64,000 nt of DNA from contig NZ_LNGH01000008.1 in assembly GCF_011057715.1 (NCBI RefSeq), forward strand, positions 1 through 64,000, given 5' to 3'. The notes below the pieces were generated by a model that was not told the DNA's origin, did no database searches, and was given only the letters and a program-made list of their open reading frames with translations. Position numbers and translations under genes: made by a program. Of this stretch, positions 1 through 8,622 are shown one piece after another. This DNA comes from Marinitoga sp. 38H-ov (GTDB lineage: Bacteria > Thermotogota > Thermotogae > Petrotogales > Petrotogaceae). The first letter of the stretch is position 1. Each line of letters opens with the position of its first letter.

Positions 1-138
1 GAATCACGTATTAGAGATGCTGATATGGCAAAAGTTATGGCTGACTTTACAAAACAACAAATTCTAATGCAATCTGGTACAGCTATGTTGTCTCAATCTA
101 ACCAACTACCTCAACAAGTTTTACAATTACTTAGATAA
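1..138 (+). CDS. Flagellin, C-terminal end only (upstream tandem copy)
   Basis: The window opens inside a reading frame that encodes the last 45 residues of a flagellin and stops at TAA 136-138. These residues form the C-terminal D0 helix, which packs inside the filament. The DNA from 1 to 194 is identical, base for base, to 1352-1545 at the end of the next flagellin gene, so this is a tandem paralogue. The N-terminus and variable domain lie outside the window. Confidence 0.93.
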   Translation, partial: ESRIRDADMAKVMADFTKQQILMQSGTAMLSQSNQLPQQVLQLLR

Positions 139-158
139 TATTTAGGATAATATTTTAA

Positions 159-187
159 GGGCGAATGGATTCGCCCTTTTTTTATTT
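159..187 (+). terminator. Rho-independent terminator of upstream flagellin gene
   Basis: A 7-bp GC-rich stem (GGGCGAA / TTCGCCC) with a TGGA loop is followed directly by a run of T. It lies 20 nt after the stop codon. The same terminator recurs without change after the second flagellin gene. Confidence 0.9.
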
Positions 188-212
188 TTATAATTATTTC
201 TAAATATTCCAC

Positions 213-239
213 TAAAGAAAAAAGAAAAACAGTCGAAAT
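213..239 (+). promoter_or_regulatory. Candidate sigma-28 (FliA) promoter for flagellin
   Basis: TAAAGAAA at 213-220, an 11-nt spacer, then GTCGAAAT at 232-239. This resembles the flagellar sigma-28 consensus (TAAAGTTT, 11 nt, GCCGATAA) in both half-sites and in spacing. It lies about 45 nt before the flagellin start, and no good sigma-70 box is visible in this gap. The fliA gene itself is not in the window. Confidence 0.6.
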
Positions 240-283
240 ATATAGTGATTATAAAATATTACATTTCACACGGAGGTGAAATT

Positions 284-1489
284 ATGAGGATATATCATAA
301 TATGGAGGCTATGAATGCCTGGAGAACACTTACAAATGTAAAGTCTGATATGGGAAAGTCTTTGGAAAAATTGTCCTCTGGTTTAAGAATTAACAGAGCA
401 GCTGACGATGCAGCAGGTTTGGCTATTTCTGAAAAAATGAGAAACCAAATTAAAGGTTTAGACACTGCTGTTAGAAATTCCCAAGATGCTATTTCCATGA
501 TTCAAACTGCTGAAGGTGGATTAGACGAAATCCACTCAATCTTAAAACGTATGAGAGAATTAGCTGTACAAGCTACATCTGATACAAATACAGATGCTGA
601 TAGAGTTCAATTACAAAACGAATTTACTGAATTAAGAGATGAAATTAATAGAATAGCCAAAACAACTCAATTTAACACTAAAAACTTATTAGATGGTTCT
701 TTAAAAGAAACTAGAAGTGCTGATGTTAAATTAGTATCTCCAGGTTCCGCTCATTTTGAGGTTGATACAACATTTGGAACTAACGGTGTTGGTCATACTA
801 TTACACAAGATGCTAATGTTATTATTGAAGTAGGACAATTGAATGGTTCTGCTACATCTGGAATTGATGTTAAGTTAACAATTGTAACAGCCGGCGGAAG
901 CAACAGCGTTACAACTCTTGCATCAAATGGTTCTGCAGTTATAGGTGTTGGTGGTGGATCTATTAAAATCAAATGGGATACTAATCAAATTGCCGATATA
1001 AACGATTTTGGCGGAACATTAGCATCAGGTACAAAAGTTGATGGTGGTGCTGTTGTTGTATATGGTAAAGTAAGCTCTGGAGATTCTGGAGTTAATCCAT
1101 TGAATTTCCATATTGGTGCTAATGAAGGTCAAGTTATTTCTATGGGCTTTGAAAGTATGAAAGCTGATGATTTAGGTATTACTACTGGAATAAGTGTAGA
1201 TACCTCATCTGATGCTGAATTTGCCATTAGTGCTATAGATGCTGCTGTATATAGAGTATCTGCATTTAGAGCAAAACTTGGTGCTGCTCAAAATAGGCTT
1301 GAACATACTATTAAGAACTTAGGTGTAGCCTCTGAAAACTTAACAGCTGCTGAATCACGTATTAGAGATGCTGATATGGCAAAAGTTATGGCTGACTTTA
1401 CAAAACAACAAATTCTAATGCAATCTGGTACAGCTATGTTGTCTCAATCTAACCAACTACCTCAACAAGTTTTACAATTACTTAGATAA
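284..1489 (+). CDS. Flagellin (401 aa)
   Basis: This is the structural subunit of the flagellar filament, exported by the flagellar type III apparatus. The N-terminal D0/D1 region (about residues 1-140) carries the classic SSGLRINRAADDAAGLAIS block. The C-terminal D1/D0 region (about 310-401) ends in the usual helical repeat, and the middle, rich in Gly, Thr and Val, is the surface-exposed variable domain. The start is ATG 284, preceded by GGAGGTG at 272-278; an upstream GTG at 245 has no ribosome site. A sigma-28-like promoter lies upstream and a terminator downstream. It shares its last 194 bp (coding end plus terminator) exactly with the copy at the window start. Confidence 0.95.
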   Translation: MRIYHNMEAMNAWRTLTNVKSDMGKSLEKLSSGLRINRAADDAAGLAISEKMRNQIKGLDTAVRNSQDAISMIQTAEGGLDEIHSILKRMRELAVQATSDTNTDADRVQLQNEFTELRDEINRIAKTTQFNTKNLLDGSLKETRSADVKLVSPGSAHFEVDTTFGTNGVGHTITQDANVIIEVGQLNGSATSGIDVKLTIVTAGGSNSVTTLASNGSAVIGVGGGSIKIKWDTNQIADINDFGGTLASGTKVDGGAVVVYGKVSSGDSGVNPLNFHIGANEGQVISMGFESMKADDLGITTGISVDTSSDAEFAISAIDAAVYRVSAFRAKLGAAQNRLEHTIKNLGVASENLTAAESRIRDADMAKVMADFTKQQILMQSGTAMLSQSNQLPQQVLQLLR

Positions 1490-1509
1490 TATTTAGGATA
1501 ATATTTTAA

Positions 1510-1538
1510 GGGCGAATGGATTCGCCCTTTTTTTATTT
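1510..1538 (+). terminator. Rho-independent terminator of flagellin
   Basis: Stem GGGCGAA / TTCGCCC with a TGGA loop and a T tract, identical to the terminator at 159-187. Confidence 0.9.
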
Positions 1539-1560
1539 TTATAATACATTTATATAAAAC

Positions 1561-1588
1561 AAAAAGGGTGTTTCAATCACCCTTTTTG
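1561..1588. terminator. Bidirectional terminator between flagellin and secF
   Basis: AAAAAGGGTG and CACCCTTTTT pair around a TTTCAAT loop. The A run on one side and T run on the other let it stop transcripts from either strand. It mainly serves the minus-strand yajC-secD-secF operon, whose last gene ends at 1598. Confidence 0.8.
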
Positions 1589-1597
1589 TTTTTATTA

Positions 1598-2503
1598 TTA
1601 TATTTTTGTTTTTTTCAACCAACCTATAACAATAGGACTTGCTATATACAATGATGAATATGTACCTACTACAACACCCACTGCTAAACCAAATGCAAAT
1701 GGAGCAATTGCTTTACCACCCCAAATTAATATAGGGAGAACTACTAAAAATGTTGTTATAGATGTATTTAATGATCTAACAATAACTTCATTAATACTAA
1801 TATTTACAATTTCTTCAATGCTTTTTTTACCTCTAAATTTCTTCATATTTTCCCTTATCTTATCATATACAACAATAGTATCATTTAATGAATAACCCGC
1901 TAAAGTTAAAAATGCTGCTATTGCTGCCACATTAATCTCAATACTAAACATTGAATAAAATCCCATAGTAATCAAAATATCATGAGCTAAAGCTAAAATA
2001 GCACCAACTCCAAATGAAAACTTAAATCTTAATGTAATATATGCAAGTAATAAAATTAAAGAAATAATAACAGCGTACCAAGCAAATGATTTTATTTCTT
2101 CAGCAGCATATCCTGATACATCATTAAATTCCAAAAATTCAATTTTAACACCTTTTTCTGAAAATTTTTCTTTCATATTATTAATTAATTCTTCTTTTAA
2201 AGATGTTGATCCTGATAATGATTCTTTCAAAACAACTAAATATTGATATAACTCTGTATTTTCAACATTTAGATTTTTTAATTTTGCAATTTTAGCTGTA
2301 GCGTAATCTGATTTAATAGAACTTAATATATCTCTTACTTCATCTACTCCTACTTCTTTATCTGATGATATAACAAATTCAGTTCCTCCTGCAAAATCCA
2401 CTCCTAAATTAAATCCTTTAGTAAAAACAAAAATTAAACTTGTAATTATTAATAATAATGATAATAGTATAAACATTTTTCTTTTTCCAACAAAATCAAA
2501 CAT
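1598..2503 (-). CDS. secF: Protein translocase subunit SecF (301 aa)
   Basis: SecF is an inner-membrane partner of SecD. The pair uses the proton motive force to help pull secretory proteins through SecYEG after SecA-driven insertion. Visible features are an N-terminal membrane segment, a GVDFAGGTE motif at the start of the periplasmic domain, and a C-terminal five-helix RND-type bundle containing GYSLNDTIVVYDKIREN, the SecF signature. Its ATG shares one base with the secD stop (TAATG), so translation is probably coupled, and a GGAGGG ribosome site sits in the end of secD. Length is normal for the family. Confidence 0.97.
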   Translation of the reverse strand: MFDFVGKRKMFILLSLLLIITSLIFVFTKGFNLGVDFAGGTEFVISSDKEVGVDEVRDILSSIKSDYATAKIAKLKNLNVENTELYQYLVVLKESLSGSTSLKEELINNMKEKFSEKGVKIEFLEFNDVSGYAAEEIKSFAWYAVIISLILLLAYITLRFKFSFGVGAILALAHDILITMGFYSMFSIEINVAAIAAFLTLAGYSLNDTIVVYDKIRENMKKFRGKKSIEEIVNISINEVIVRSLNTSITTFLVVLPILIWGGKAIAPFAFGLAVGVVVGTYSSLYIASPIVIGWLKKTKI

Positions 2504-3912
2504 TATTTTCCCTCCTCTACAGCCGCTTTTTGATATTTTTTCACATTTATTAGATGACTTGTGGATTCAAGGATTGATCTTGAAACTACTAAATTAGTAA
2601 ACATACTTCCTAAAGTACCTATAATTAGAGTAATTGCAAACCCTCTAACTGTACCTGTAGCGAAGTAGTACAATACAACTCCAGCTAATACTGTTGTTAA
2701 ATTAGCATCAAATAATGTCCAAAATGCCTTATCAAAACCAAATCTAACGGCTGTTAAAGGAGGCCTTCCATGCCTTAATTCTTCCTTAATTCTTTCATAT
2801 ATAATAACGTTTCCGTCTACAGTTGTACCAAATGTTAAAATAATACCTGCAAGACCTGGTAGGGTTAATATTGCATTAGTACCTGCTAATATTCCTAATA
2901 ATAACATTGAATTAAATAATAATGCAATATCAGCAACTAATCCCATCCAACCATAGAATATAATCATATAGATCATAACAACAAATAATCCTAATAATCC
3001 AGCTTTAATGATTGTTTCAACAACATCTCTACCTAATGTAGGACCTGTAGTTCTTTCTTGGAATTTAATTAAGTCAACTGGTAAATTACCAGCTTTTATT
3101 AGTGCTGAAACATTTCTTGCTTCATCAATAGTTTGAATACCTGTTATTTCTGCACTACCACCTGTAATTTTTTGATTCACAGTAGGAGCAATTATAACCC
3201 TATTATCTAAAATAATAGCTAATCTCTTTCCGATTAAATTACCAGTAATTAATTCAAATTTTTTACTGCCTTGAGAACTAAATTTCAAATTAACTTTAAA
3301 ACCACTATTTCTAGTATTTATATCTGAATTTGCATCTATTACTTCCGTCCCAGTAAATTCAAATGGCTCTTCGCCAAATGTAAAGTATTTCTTTACCTTA
3401 TACCATGTTGTTTCATCATATATATCTCTTACATAATCATATAATTCTTCTTCTTTCCCATTAATTACTACATATTTATTTCTTGAAACATTTGGTTTTG
3501 TATCAGATGTTTGAACTTCAACTACTTCTGCAAAATATAACTTTCCTCTACTACCAATTAATTTTTCTGCTGTTTCAATATCTGTAATTCCTGGAATTTC
3601 AACACGAACTCTAATTTTGTTTCCACTAACAACTTTTGTAACCACAGCTTCTGTATATCCTGCAGCATCTAATCTTTTTCTTAAAACAAGAATAACATTG
3701 TCTATAATTTCATTTGGATCTGTACCTTCATCTAATTTCATATCATACTCTAACATACTTCCGCCTTGAATATCTAAACCTAACTTAATATTTGATAAAT
3801 ATTTTAATACGCCCGTATTTTCTACATTTTCATTTGATGGCCAAAAAAACATAAATAATGCTGTTAGTATAACTAATACTGATATAATTACTCTAACTCT
3901 ATGCGCTTTCAC
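2503..3912 (-). CDS. secD: Protein translocase subunit SecD (469 aa)
   Basis: SecD is the larger subunit of the SecDF export-assisting complex. It has an N-terminal transmembrane helix (about residues 7-25), a KLGLDIQGG motif, a large periplasmic P1 region, and a C-terminal RND-type membrane bundle with TVDGNVIIYERIKEEL, typical of SecD. The start is GTG at 3912 with AAGGAGG a few bases upstream. It lies between yajC and secF in the standard order. Length is shorter than E. coli SecD (about 615 aa), as in many thermophiles and Gram-positives. Confidence 0.97.
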   Translation of the reverse strand: MKAHRVRVIISVLVILTALFMFFWPSNENVENTGVLKYLSNIKLGLDIQGGSMLEYDMKLDEGTDPNEIIDNVILVLRKRLDAAGYTEAVVTKVVSGNKIRVRVEIPGITDIETAEKLIGSRGKLYFAEVVEVQTSDTKPNVSRNKYVVINGKEEELYDYVRDIYDETTWYKVKKYFTFGEEPFEFTGTEVIDANSDINTRNSGFKVNLKFSSQGSKKFELITGNLIGKRLAIILDNRVIIAPTVNQKITGGSAEITGIQTIDEARNVSALIKAGNLPVDLIKFQERTTGPTLGRDVVETIIKAGLLGLFVVMIYMIIFYGWMGLVADIALLFNSMLLLGILAGTNAILTLPGLAGIILTFGTTVDGNVIIYERIKEELRHGRPPLTAVRFGFDKAFWTLFDANLTTVLAGVVLYYFATGTVRGFAITLIIGTLGSMFTNLVVSRSILESTSHLINVKKYQKAAVEEGK

Positions 3913-3933
3913 AAAACCAACCTCCTTGATATA

Positions 3934-4314
3934 TTACTTTTCTTCTTTACTTTCTTTATTTGATTTAGATAAAATTGCAACTATTGAACTTTTTGTAATA
4001 TCCAATTCTGTTTTATCAGCAGTTCTTATTCTAACATAATCATTATTTATATTAACTACTTTACCAACTATACCAGCTTGGGTTAAAATTTTATCATCTT
4101 TTTTTAATTGAGATAACATATCTCTATGTTTTTTCTCTTGCCTTCTTTGAGGAAGAATAATTAAAAAATACATCATACCAAAAATTAATATAAACGGAAA
4201 TAGTAACCCCCAGAAACCTCCAGATGATGCTGTTGCAGTATTAGCAGATGTTTGCGGCGCTGCTGCTTCAGGTGGACCAAAAAAAAGAATATTTGTTATG
4301 CTATAAAAATTCAT
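3934..4314 (-). CDS. yajC: Preprotein translocase accessory subunit YajC (126 aa)
   Basis: This small single-span membrane protein binds SecDF. After an Ala/Thr/Ser-rich N-terminus of about 32 residues there is one hydrophobic helix (about 35-54) followed by the conserved LPQRRQEKKHRDM sequence and a compact cytoplasmic domain (KILTQAGIVGKV...). It is the first gene of yajC-secD-secF. The ATG at 4314 has GGAGGTG upstream, and an extended -10 promoter lies about 35 nt before it. The Ala-rich N-terminal extension is longer than in E. coli YajC. Confidence 0.95.
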   Translation of the reverse strand: MNFYSITNILFFGPPEAAAPQTSANTATASSGGFWGLLFPFILIFGMMYFLIILPQRRQEKKHRDMLSQLKKDDKILTQAGIVGKVVNINNDYVRIRTADKTELDITKSSIVAILSKSNKESKEEK

Positions 4315-4349
4315 AATAACTTCACCTCCAAATAATTTTTTCTTAGAAT

Positions 4350-4358
4350 ATTATAACA
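4350..4358 (-). promoter_or_regulatory. Extended -10 promoter for yajC-secDF
   Basis: Read on the minus strand this is TGTTATAAT, a perfect -10 hexamer with the TGn extension. It lies about 35 nt upstream of the yajC ATG and back to back with the plus-strand promoter at 4386. Confidence 0.65.
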
Positions 4359-4363
4359 CAGAT

Positions 4364-4394
4364 TTGTGATTTATGGAAATTTTTATGATATAAT
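4364..4394 (+). promoter_or_regulatory. Promoter for the murI-rapZ-whiA-lysS operon
   Basis: TGATATAAT at 4386-4394 is an extended -10. A poor -35 (TTGTGA, 4364-4369) lies 19 nt upstream. The next gene starts about 60 nt downstream, and the following seven genes have gaps of 21 nt or less, so this probably drives the whole operon to 10.1 kb. Confidence 0.6.
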
Positions 4395-4457
4395 AATAGA
4401 GGAAATTTTTTTCTTATATAGAAAAATTAATAAATAAAAATATAAGGGGGTATATTA

Positions 4458-4775
4458 ATGGAATTATTAAAAGAATTAGAAAGCATTATTAACAATCTTA
4501 CAAATAAGTACAACAAAATAAAAGAAGAAAAAGACAAGCTTAAAAAAGAAAACGAAGAGCTATATGTTGAATATGAAAACATTACTAGAGAACGAGATTC
4601 ATTAAAAACACAAATAGAAGAATTTAAAAAGAACGAGGAAGAAATGAAAAAATACATTCAAGATATTAATTTAAAATTAAAAGAAATACTTGGTGAAGAG
4701 ATAATTGAAACACCTTCTGAAAAAAATGAAAATACAATTAATGAAAATATATCATATGAGGAACCTAAATGGTAA
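4458..4775 (+). CDS. Small coiled-coil protein, possibly ZapB-like (105 aa)
   Basis: Nearly the whole protein (residues 1-80) is a predicted coiled coil: heptad-like spacing of Leu/Ile in a Lys/Glu-rich sequence, followed by a flexible acidic tail of about 25 residues. There is no signal peptide or membrane segment, so it is cytoplasmic. It precedes a ZapA-like gene by 21 nt, which suggests a division-ring role similar to the ZapA-ZapB pair. That is inferred from shape and neighbourhood, since coiled coils are not diagnostic. The start has an AAGGGGG site 8 nt upstream. Confidence 0.7.
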   Translation: MELLKELESIINNLTNKYNKIKEEKDKLKKENEELYVEYENITRERDSLKTQIEEFKKNEEEMKKYIQDINLKLKEILGEEIIETPSEKNENTINENISYEEPKW

Positions 4776-4796
4776 TAAAGTTTAGGCGGTGAATTT

Positions 4797-5066
4797 ATGG
4801 GAGACAGAATTGATAAACGTATTTACTTTGATTTAATGGGGAAAAAATATGATTTCATAACAGATGAACCTGAAGAGGTTGTCAATGAAATACTTGAAAA
4901 TATAAAAGAAAATGTTGAAGATATATATTCAAAAATGAACAATCCAGATATTGTTCATATTCTTCTATATTTATTATTAAATGAAAATTTAGAAAAAATA
5001 GAAATGAAAAACGGATTGAAAAATTTAATAGAAAAGGCTAATACTGTCTCCCATAATAAAGGTTAA
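4797..5066 (+). CDS. ZapA-like cell division protein (89 aa)
   Basis: This small cytoplasmic protein has the ZapA outline: a short beta strand segment (RIYFDLMGKKYDF) that matches the family's I-x-G-x-x-Y pattern, then a helix with 'EEVVNEIL' where ZapA has the 'YLxxVAxxVD' repeat, then a second longer helix. ZapA bundles FtsZ filaments at the division site. The sequence is divergent, so the assignment rests on pattern, length and the upstream coiled-coil partner. The ATG is preceded by GGCGGTG. murI follows after 16 nt. Confidence 0.65.
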   Translation: MGDRIDKRIYFDLMGKKYDFITDEPEEVVNEILENIKENVEDIYSKMNNPDIVHILLYLLLNENLEKIEMKNGLKNLIEKANTVSHNKG

Positions 5067-5082
5067 TTGGTGGTGTGTTTAT

Positions 5083-5862
5083 ATGAAAATAGGTTTTTTT
5101 GATTCTGGAATAGGCGGTTTAACCGTTTTAAAAAAGGTGGTCAATACCTTTAAAGGCCACCACTATTTTTATTTTGGCGATACTTTAAATGTACCATATG
5201 GTTCTAAACCTATAGAAAAAATTATATATATATTAAAAGATTTATTCCATTTTTATGAAGAAAATGGAATAGATATTGTCGTTGCTGCCTGTAATACTTC
5301 TGATTCTCTAATATTAAGAAATTATATTGATATTAATAAATATAGTTTTAAATATATTAGTATTTTAAAAAATGCTGTTTTACAAATAAACAAAAAAGAA
5401 AAAGTATTACTACTTGCTACAGAAAACACTGTTAGAACAGGTACATATAGAGAATTATTGATTTCTAAAGATGTTTCTGTACATGAAATTGCTTGTCCTC
5501 TTTTTGTTCCTTTAATAGAAGAAGGAATTTGGCATGGCCCTATTGCCGAATCAATAGTAAATTTTTATTTAAAAAATCAAAAATCATATGATAAAATTAT
5601 TTTAGGTTGTACTCATTATCCAATTTTAGAAAAACATATTAATAAGGTTGTCAATGGAAACATTATCGACCCAGCAGATGGGATAGTTGAAACACTTAAA
5701 AATCAAATCCCTGTAATATATGAAAATCCAAAGATTGATTTTTATGTTTCTGGAAATATAAATAAATTTATACATAATACAGAAAGAATATTGGGGAAAA
5801 ATAATTTTAACGTTTCATATAATCACCTTGTTTTAGGGGAGAATGGGGTGAATTTATGGTAG
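5083..5862 (+). CDS. murI: Glutamate racemase (259 aa)
   Basis: MurI interconverts L- and D-glutamate, supplying D-Glu for peptidoglycan stem peptides in the cytoplasm. The two catalytic cysteines of the cofactor-independent racemase family are present: C70 in AACNTSD and C176 in GCTHYP, with the substrate-binding FDSGIGGLTVL at residues 6-16. Length is normal. The gene ends 7 nt inside rapZ, and the rapZ ribosome site (GGGGAGAATGGGG) lies in the end of murI. Its place with division, wall and regulatory genes fits a growth operon. Confidence 0.96.
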   Translation: MKIGFFDSGIGGLTVLKKVVNTFKGHHYFYFGDTLNVPYGSKPIEKIIYILKDLFHFYEENGIDIVVAACNTSDSLILRNYIDINKYSFKYISILKNAVLQINKKEKVLLLATENTVRTGTYRELLISKDVSVHEIACPLFVPLIEEGIWHGPIAESIVNFYLKNQKSYDKIILGCTHYPILEKHINKVVNGNIIDPADGIVETLKNQIPVIYENPKIDFYVSGNINKFIHNTERILGKNNFNVSYNHLVLGENGVNLW

Positions 5863-6728
5863 AAAAAAGAAAATTATTATTAATTACTGGTTTATCAGGT
5901 GCTGGAAAAACTACAATATTAAAAATACTGGAAGATATTAATTATTATACAATTGATAATATACCTCCACATTTAATAGATGAATTTACTGCTATGCTTC
6001 TTAATAGCACTGAAATAAATAATATTGCTTTTGTTAGTGATATTAGATGGAAAGATTCTGAAAAACTGAAAATGGAAATACTAAAAATACGAGAAAAATT
6101 TAAATTTTCAAATATTGATTTTACAGTAATATTTTTAGATTCTTCCCAAGAAACTATAAAAACTAGGTTTATGAAATCAAGAAGAGGGCATCCTCTACAA
6201 AGCAATTATACTTCTTTAGATGAGGCTATTGAAAATGAAGTAGAATTAATGACCCCAATAAAAGAGATATCAGATTATATTATTGATACAACAAATTTAG
6301 AGCCATCTAACTTTAGAGAAAAAATTCTTGAAATTTTAAATGAAAAAAAAGCAAATAACACTAAAATAAGAATAATAAGTTTTGGTTTTAAATATACTCC
6401 ACCAAATGATTTAGATTATATGTTTGATGTTAGATTTTTACCAAATCCATATTATATAAAAGAATTATATATAAAAACAGGAAAAGATGATGAAATCAAA
6501 GAATATTTAGAACACTTTAATGAAACACAAGAAACAGTTGAATCAATATATAATTTAATAACCAAAGTTCAAAAATGGTATTCTTCAACTGGAAGAGTAT
6601 CTATAAATGTCGGTATAGGATGTACAGGAGGGCGACATCGTTCTGTATATATTGCCGAACAATTATATTATTTATTAAATCAAAATAATTACAATGTCTC
6701 TATTTATCATAGAGATATTGAAAGGTGA
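5856..6728 (+). CDS. rapZ: RapZ/YvcJ nucleotide-binding protein (290 aa)
   Basis: This is a P-loop protein of the RapZ (YvcJ, UPF0042) family. The Walker A motif is GLSGAGKTT at residues 12-20. The C-terminal domain contains the conserved GIGCTGGRHRSV block. In E. coli RapZ steers RNase E to the sRNA GlmZ and so controls amino-sugar synthesis; in Gram-positives YvcJ binds nucleotides with a less clear role. It overlaps murI by 7 nt and is followed 4 nt later by whiA. The common Firmicute order rapZ-yvcK-whiA is kept except that yvcK is absent from this position. Confidence 0.95.
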   Translation: MVEKRKLLLITGLSGAGKTTILKILEDINYYTIDNIPPHLIDEFTAMLLNSTEINNIAFVSDIRWKDSEKLKMEILKIREKFKFSNIDFTVIFLDSSQETIKTRFMKSRRGHPLQSNYTSLDEAIENEVELMTPIKEISDYIIDTTNLEPSNFREKILEILNEKKANNTKIRIISFGFKYTPPNDLDYMFDVRFLPNPYYIKELYIKTGKDDEIKEYLEHFNETQETVESIYNLITKVQKWYSSTGRVSINVGIGCTGGRHRSVYIAEQLYYLLNQNNYNVSIYHRDIER

Positions 6729-6732
6729 TATT

Positions 6733-7650
6733 ATGTCTTTCTTTTCAGAAAAGGTAAAATTAGAGTTAGTTAACACAAAAATTGATTATCCTGAAATAGA
6801 ACTTTTTGGTTTTATTAAAGGTAAAGGGAGTTTTGTAATAAATGGCGATCAATATTTTTTGAAATTATCTGTATCTTCAATGAATACATTAAAAAGAGTA
6901 TACAAAATTTCAAAAGAAATATTTGAAGAATGGATTACAACATATATAAAGGTTGAAAAAAGACTAAAGTTAGGTAGAATGGGTGAGTTATATTTTAATT
7001 TAATGCATGCAAAAATTGTTTTTGACGATAAAAAAATTGATATATTTTCCGATAAAATTCCATCTTATATTTCATCAGATCCTTACCTCTTTGGAATTTT
7101 CTTTAGAGGATTATTTTTAAGTTGTGGTTCTGTTTCTATAACGAAAAATTATCATTTTGAAATATTTTCTGATTTCACTGAAGATTTTGCTCAAATGATA
7201 ATAAAAATTTTACATAATCTTATAGGAATCAAAGCTAATTATATAAATAAAAATAATAAAATAAAAATATATATAAAATCTTCTAATGATATATTGAATG
7301 TATTAGAATTAATTGGTGCACATAACTCAGCAGAGGAAATTTCTAATATAATAAAAGTTCGCGAATTAAAAAGTAACGTATCGCGAACGTTTAATTTTAT
7401 CTCTGCCAATGCTTCAAAAACAGCTGAAAGTGCTTCAAAACAAATTAAAGATATTGAATTAATAATAAAAAATAATTTGTTCGAAGATTTACCCAATGAT
7501 TTAAAAGAAATCGCTATGTACAGATTAGAAAATGAAAGTGATAGCTTAAGTGAAATGGCTGAGAACTTAAATATTTCAAAATCTACATTGTATTATAAAT
7601 TAAAAAAGATAGAAAAATTAGCAAAAGAAATTAGAGGTGAAAAAAAATGA
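6733..7650 (+). CDS. whiA: WhiA-type DNA-binding protein (305 aa)
   Basis: WhiA joins a degenerate LAGLIDADG homing-endonuclease fold at the N-terminus (about residues 1-190) to a C-terminal helix-turn-helix domain. Here the latter contains 'SLSEMAENLNISKSTLYYKLKKIEKLA' as its recognisable HTH. It regulates division and sporulation genes in actinobacteria and affects growth in Bacillus. I chose ATG 6733 because AAAGGTGAT lies just upstream; the frame stays open to 6694 but there the region encodes the end of rapZ. It overlaps nrdR by 4 nt (ATGA). Confidence 0.93.
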   Translation: MSFFSEKVKLELVNTKIDYPEIELFGFIKGKGSFVINGDQYFLKLSVSSMNTLKRVYKISKEIFEEWITTYIKVEKRLKLGRMGELYFNLMHAKIVFDDKKIDIFSDKIPSYISSDPYLFGIFFRGLFLSCGSVSITKNYHFEIFSDFTEDFAQMIIKILHNLIGIKANYINKNNKIKIYIKSSNDILNVLELIGAHNSAEEISNIIKVRELKSNVSRTFNFISANASKTAESASKQIKDIELIIKNNLFEDLPNDLKEIAMYRLENESDSLSEMAENLNISKSTLYYKLKKIEKLAKEIRGEKK

Positions 7651-8108
7651 AATGCCCATATTGCGGACACGATGAAACTCGGGTATTAGATTCACGGACT
7701 ATTGCAGAAGGAACTGTAACTAGAAGAAGAAGAGAATGTTTAAAATGTAATAGCAGATTCACTACTTACGAAAGATATGAAACACATAAAATATTTGTAA
7801 TTAAAAAGAACGGTCAAAGAGAATTGTTTGATAGAAAAAAAATATTAAACGGTTTAATAAAAGCATGTTATAAAAGAGCTATTAGTTATGAAGAAATTGA
7901 AAGTATTGCTGCGCAAGTTGAAGAAAACATAAGAAAATTAGGTGTATCTGAAATTGAAAGTGTTAAAATTGGTGATATGGTAATGTATGAACTTAAAAAA
8001 ATAGATCATGTTGCATATGTTAGGTTTGCTTCAGTATATAAAGAATTTGGCGATTTAGATCATTTTGTAAAAATAATTAATGATTTGAAAAAGAAAGAAG
8101 ATAAATAA
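7647..8108 (+). CDS. nrdR: Transcriptional repressor NrdR (153 aa)
   Basis: NrdR represses ribonucleotide reductase genes when dATP is high. The N-terminal zinc ribbon has C3, C6, C31 and C34 (CPYC...CLKC), followed by the basic stretch TRRRRE. An ATP-cone domain covers about residues 49-139. Length matches the family exactly. The ATG overlaps the whiA stop. No reductase gene or NrdR box is visible in this window, so its targets lie elsewhere. Confidence 0.97.
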   Translation: MKCPYCGHDETRVLDSRTIAEGTVTRRRRECLKCNSRFTTYERYETHKIFVIKKNGQRELFDRKKILNGLIKACYKRAISYEEIESIAAQVEENIRKLGVSEIESVKIGDMVMYELKKIDHVAYVRFASVYKEFGDLDHFVKIINDLKKKEDK

Positions 8109-8120
8109 GGAGGTTTAAAT

Positions 8121-8621
8121 ATGGTTCCAGGAGAGAAGATTCAATTAACAAAAGAAGGTTATGAAAATTTATTAAAAGAAAAAGAAATTCTAAAGAAAAG
8201 ATTAATGACTGAAATCGCTGAAAGAATTAAAGAAGCTAGGGAACTTGGTGATTTATCTGAAAACAGTGAATACGAAGAAGCTAAAAACGAACAAGGTAAA
8301 ATCGATTCTAGAATTAAAGAAATAGACTATATTTTAGATAATGCAGAAGTTATTGATGAATCTGAAAGTAATAATGATGAAGTAAACTTAGGAAATACTG
8401 TAATAGTTAAGGATTTAAGAAAAAATATCGAAGAAACATATAAAATTGTTAATTCACAAGAAGCAGATATTTTTTCTAACCCTAAAAAAATTAGTTCAGA
8501 GTCTCCTTTAGGAAAATCGTTATTAAAAAAGAGAATTGGAGATAGAATTAAATTTAAAACCCCTGCTAATGTTGAACGAGAATTAGAAATATTGGCTATT
8601 TTAAAATATGGAGGTGCTTGA
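8121..8621 (+). CDS. greA: Transcription elongation factor GreA (166 aa)
   Basis: GreA enters the secondary channel of RNA polymerase and stimulates cleavage of backtracked transcripts. The N-terminal antiparallel coiled coil carries the tip acidic residues within [18 protein letters not shown], the family signature, and the C-terminal FKBP-like domain ends with a SPLGKSLL block. AAGGAGG lies 7 nt before the ATG. It overlaps the lysS ribosome-binding site, with lysS starting one base after its stop. Confidence 0.96.
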   Translation: MVPGEKIQLTKEGYENLLKEKEILKKRLMTEIAERIKEARELGDLSENSEYEEAKNEQGKIDSRIKEIDYILDNAEVIDESESNNDEVNLGNTVIVKDLRKNIEETYKIVNSQEADIFSNPKKISSESPLGKSLLKKRIGDRIKFKTPANVERELEILAILKYGGA

Positions 8622-8622
8622 G

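Noticed and set aside
1-194. Direct repeat as part of a mobile element
   Set aside because: The repeated DNA is flagellin coding sequence plus its terminator; tandem paralogy explains it.
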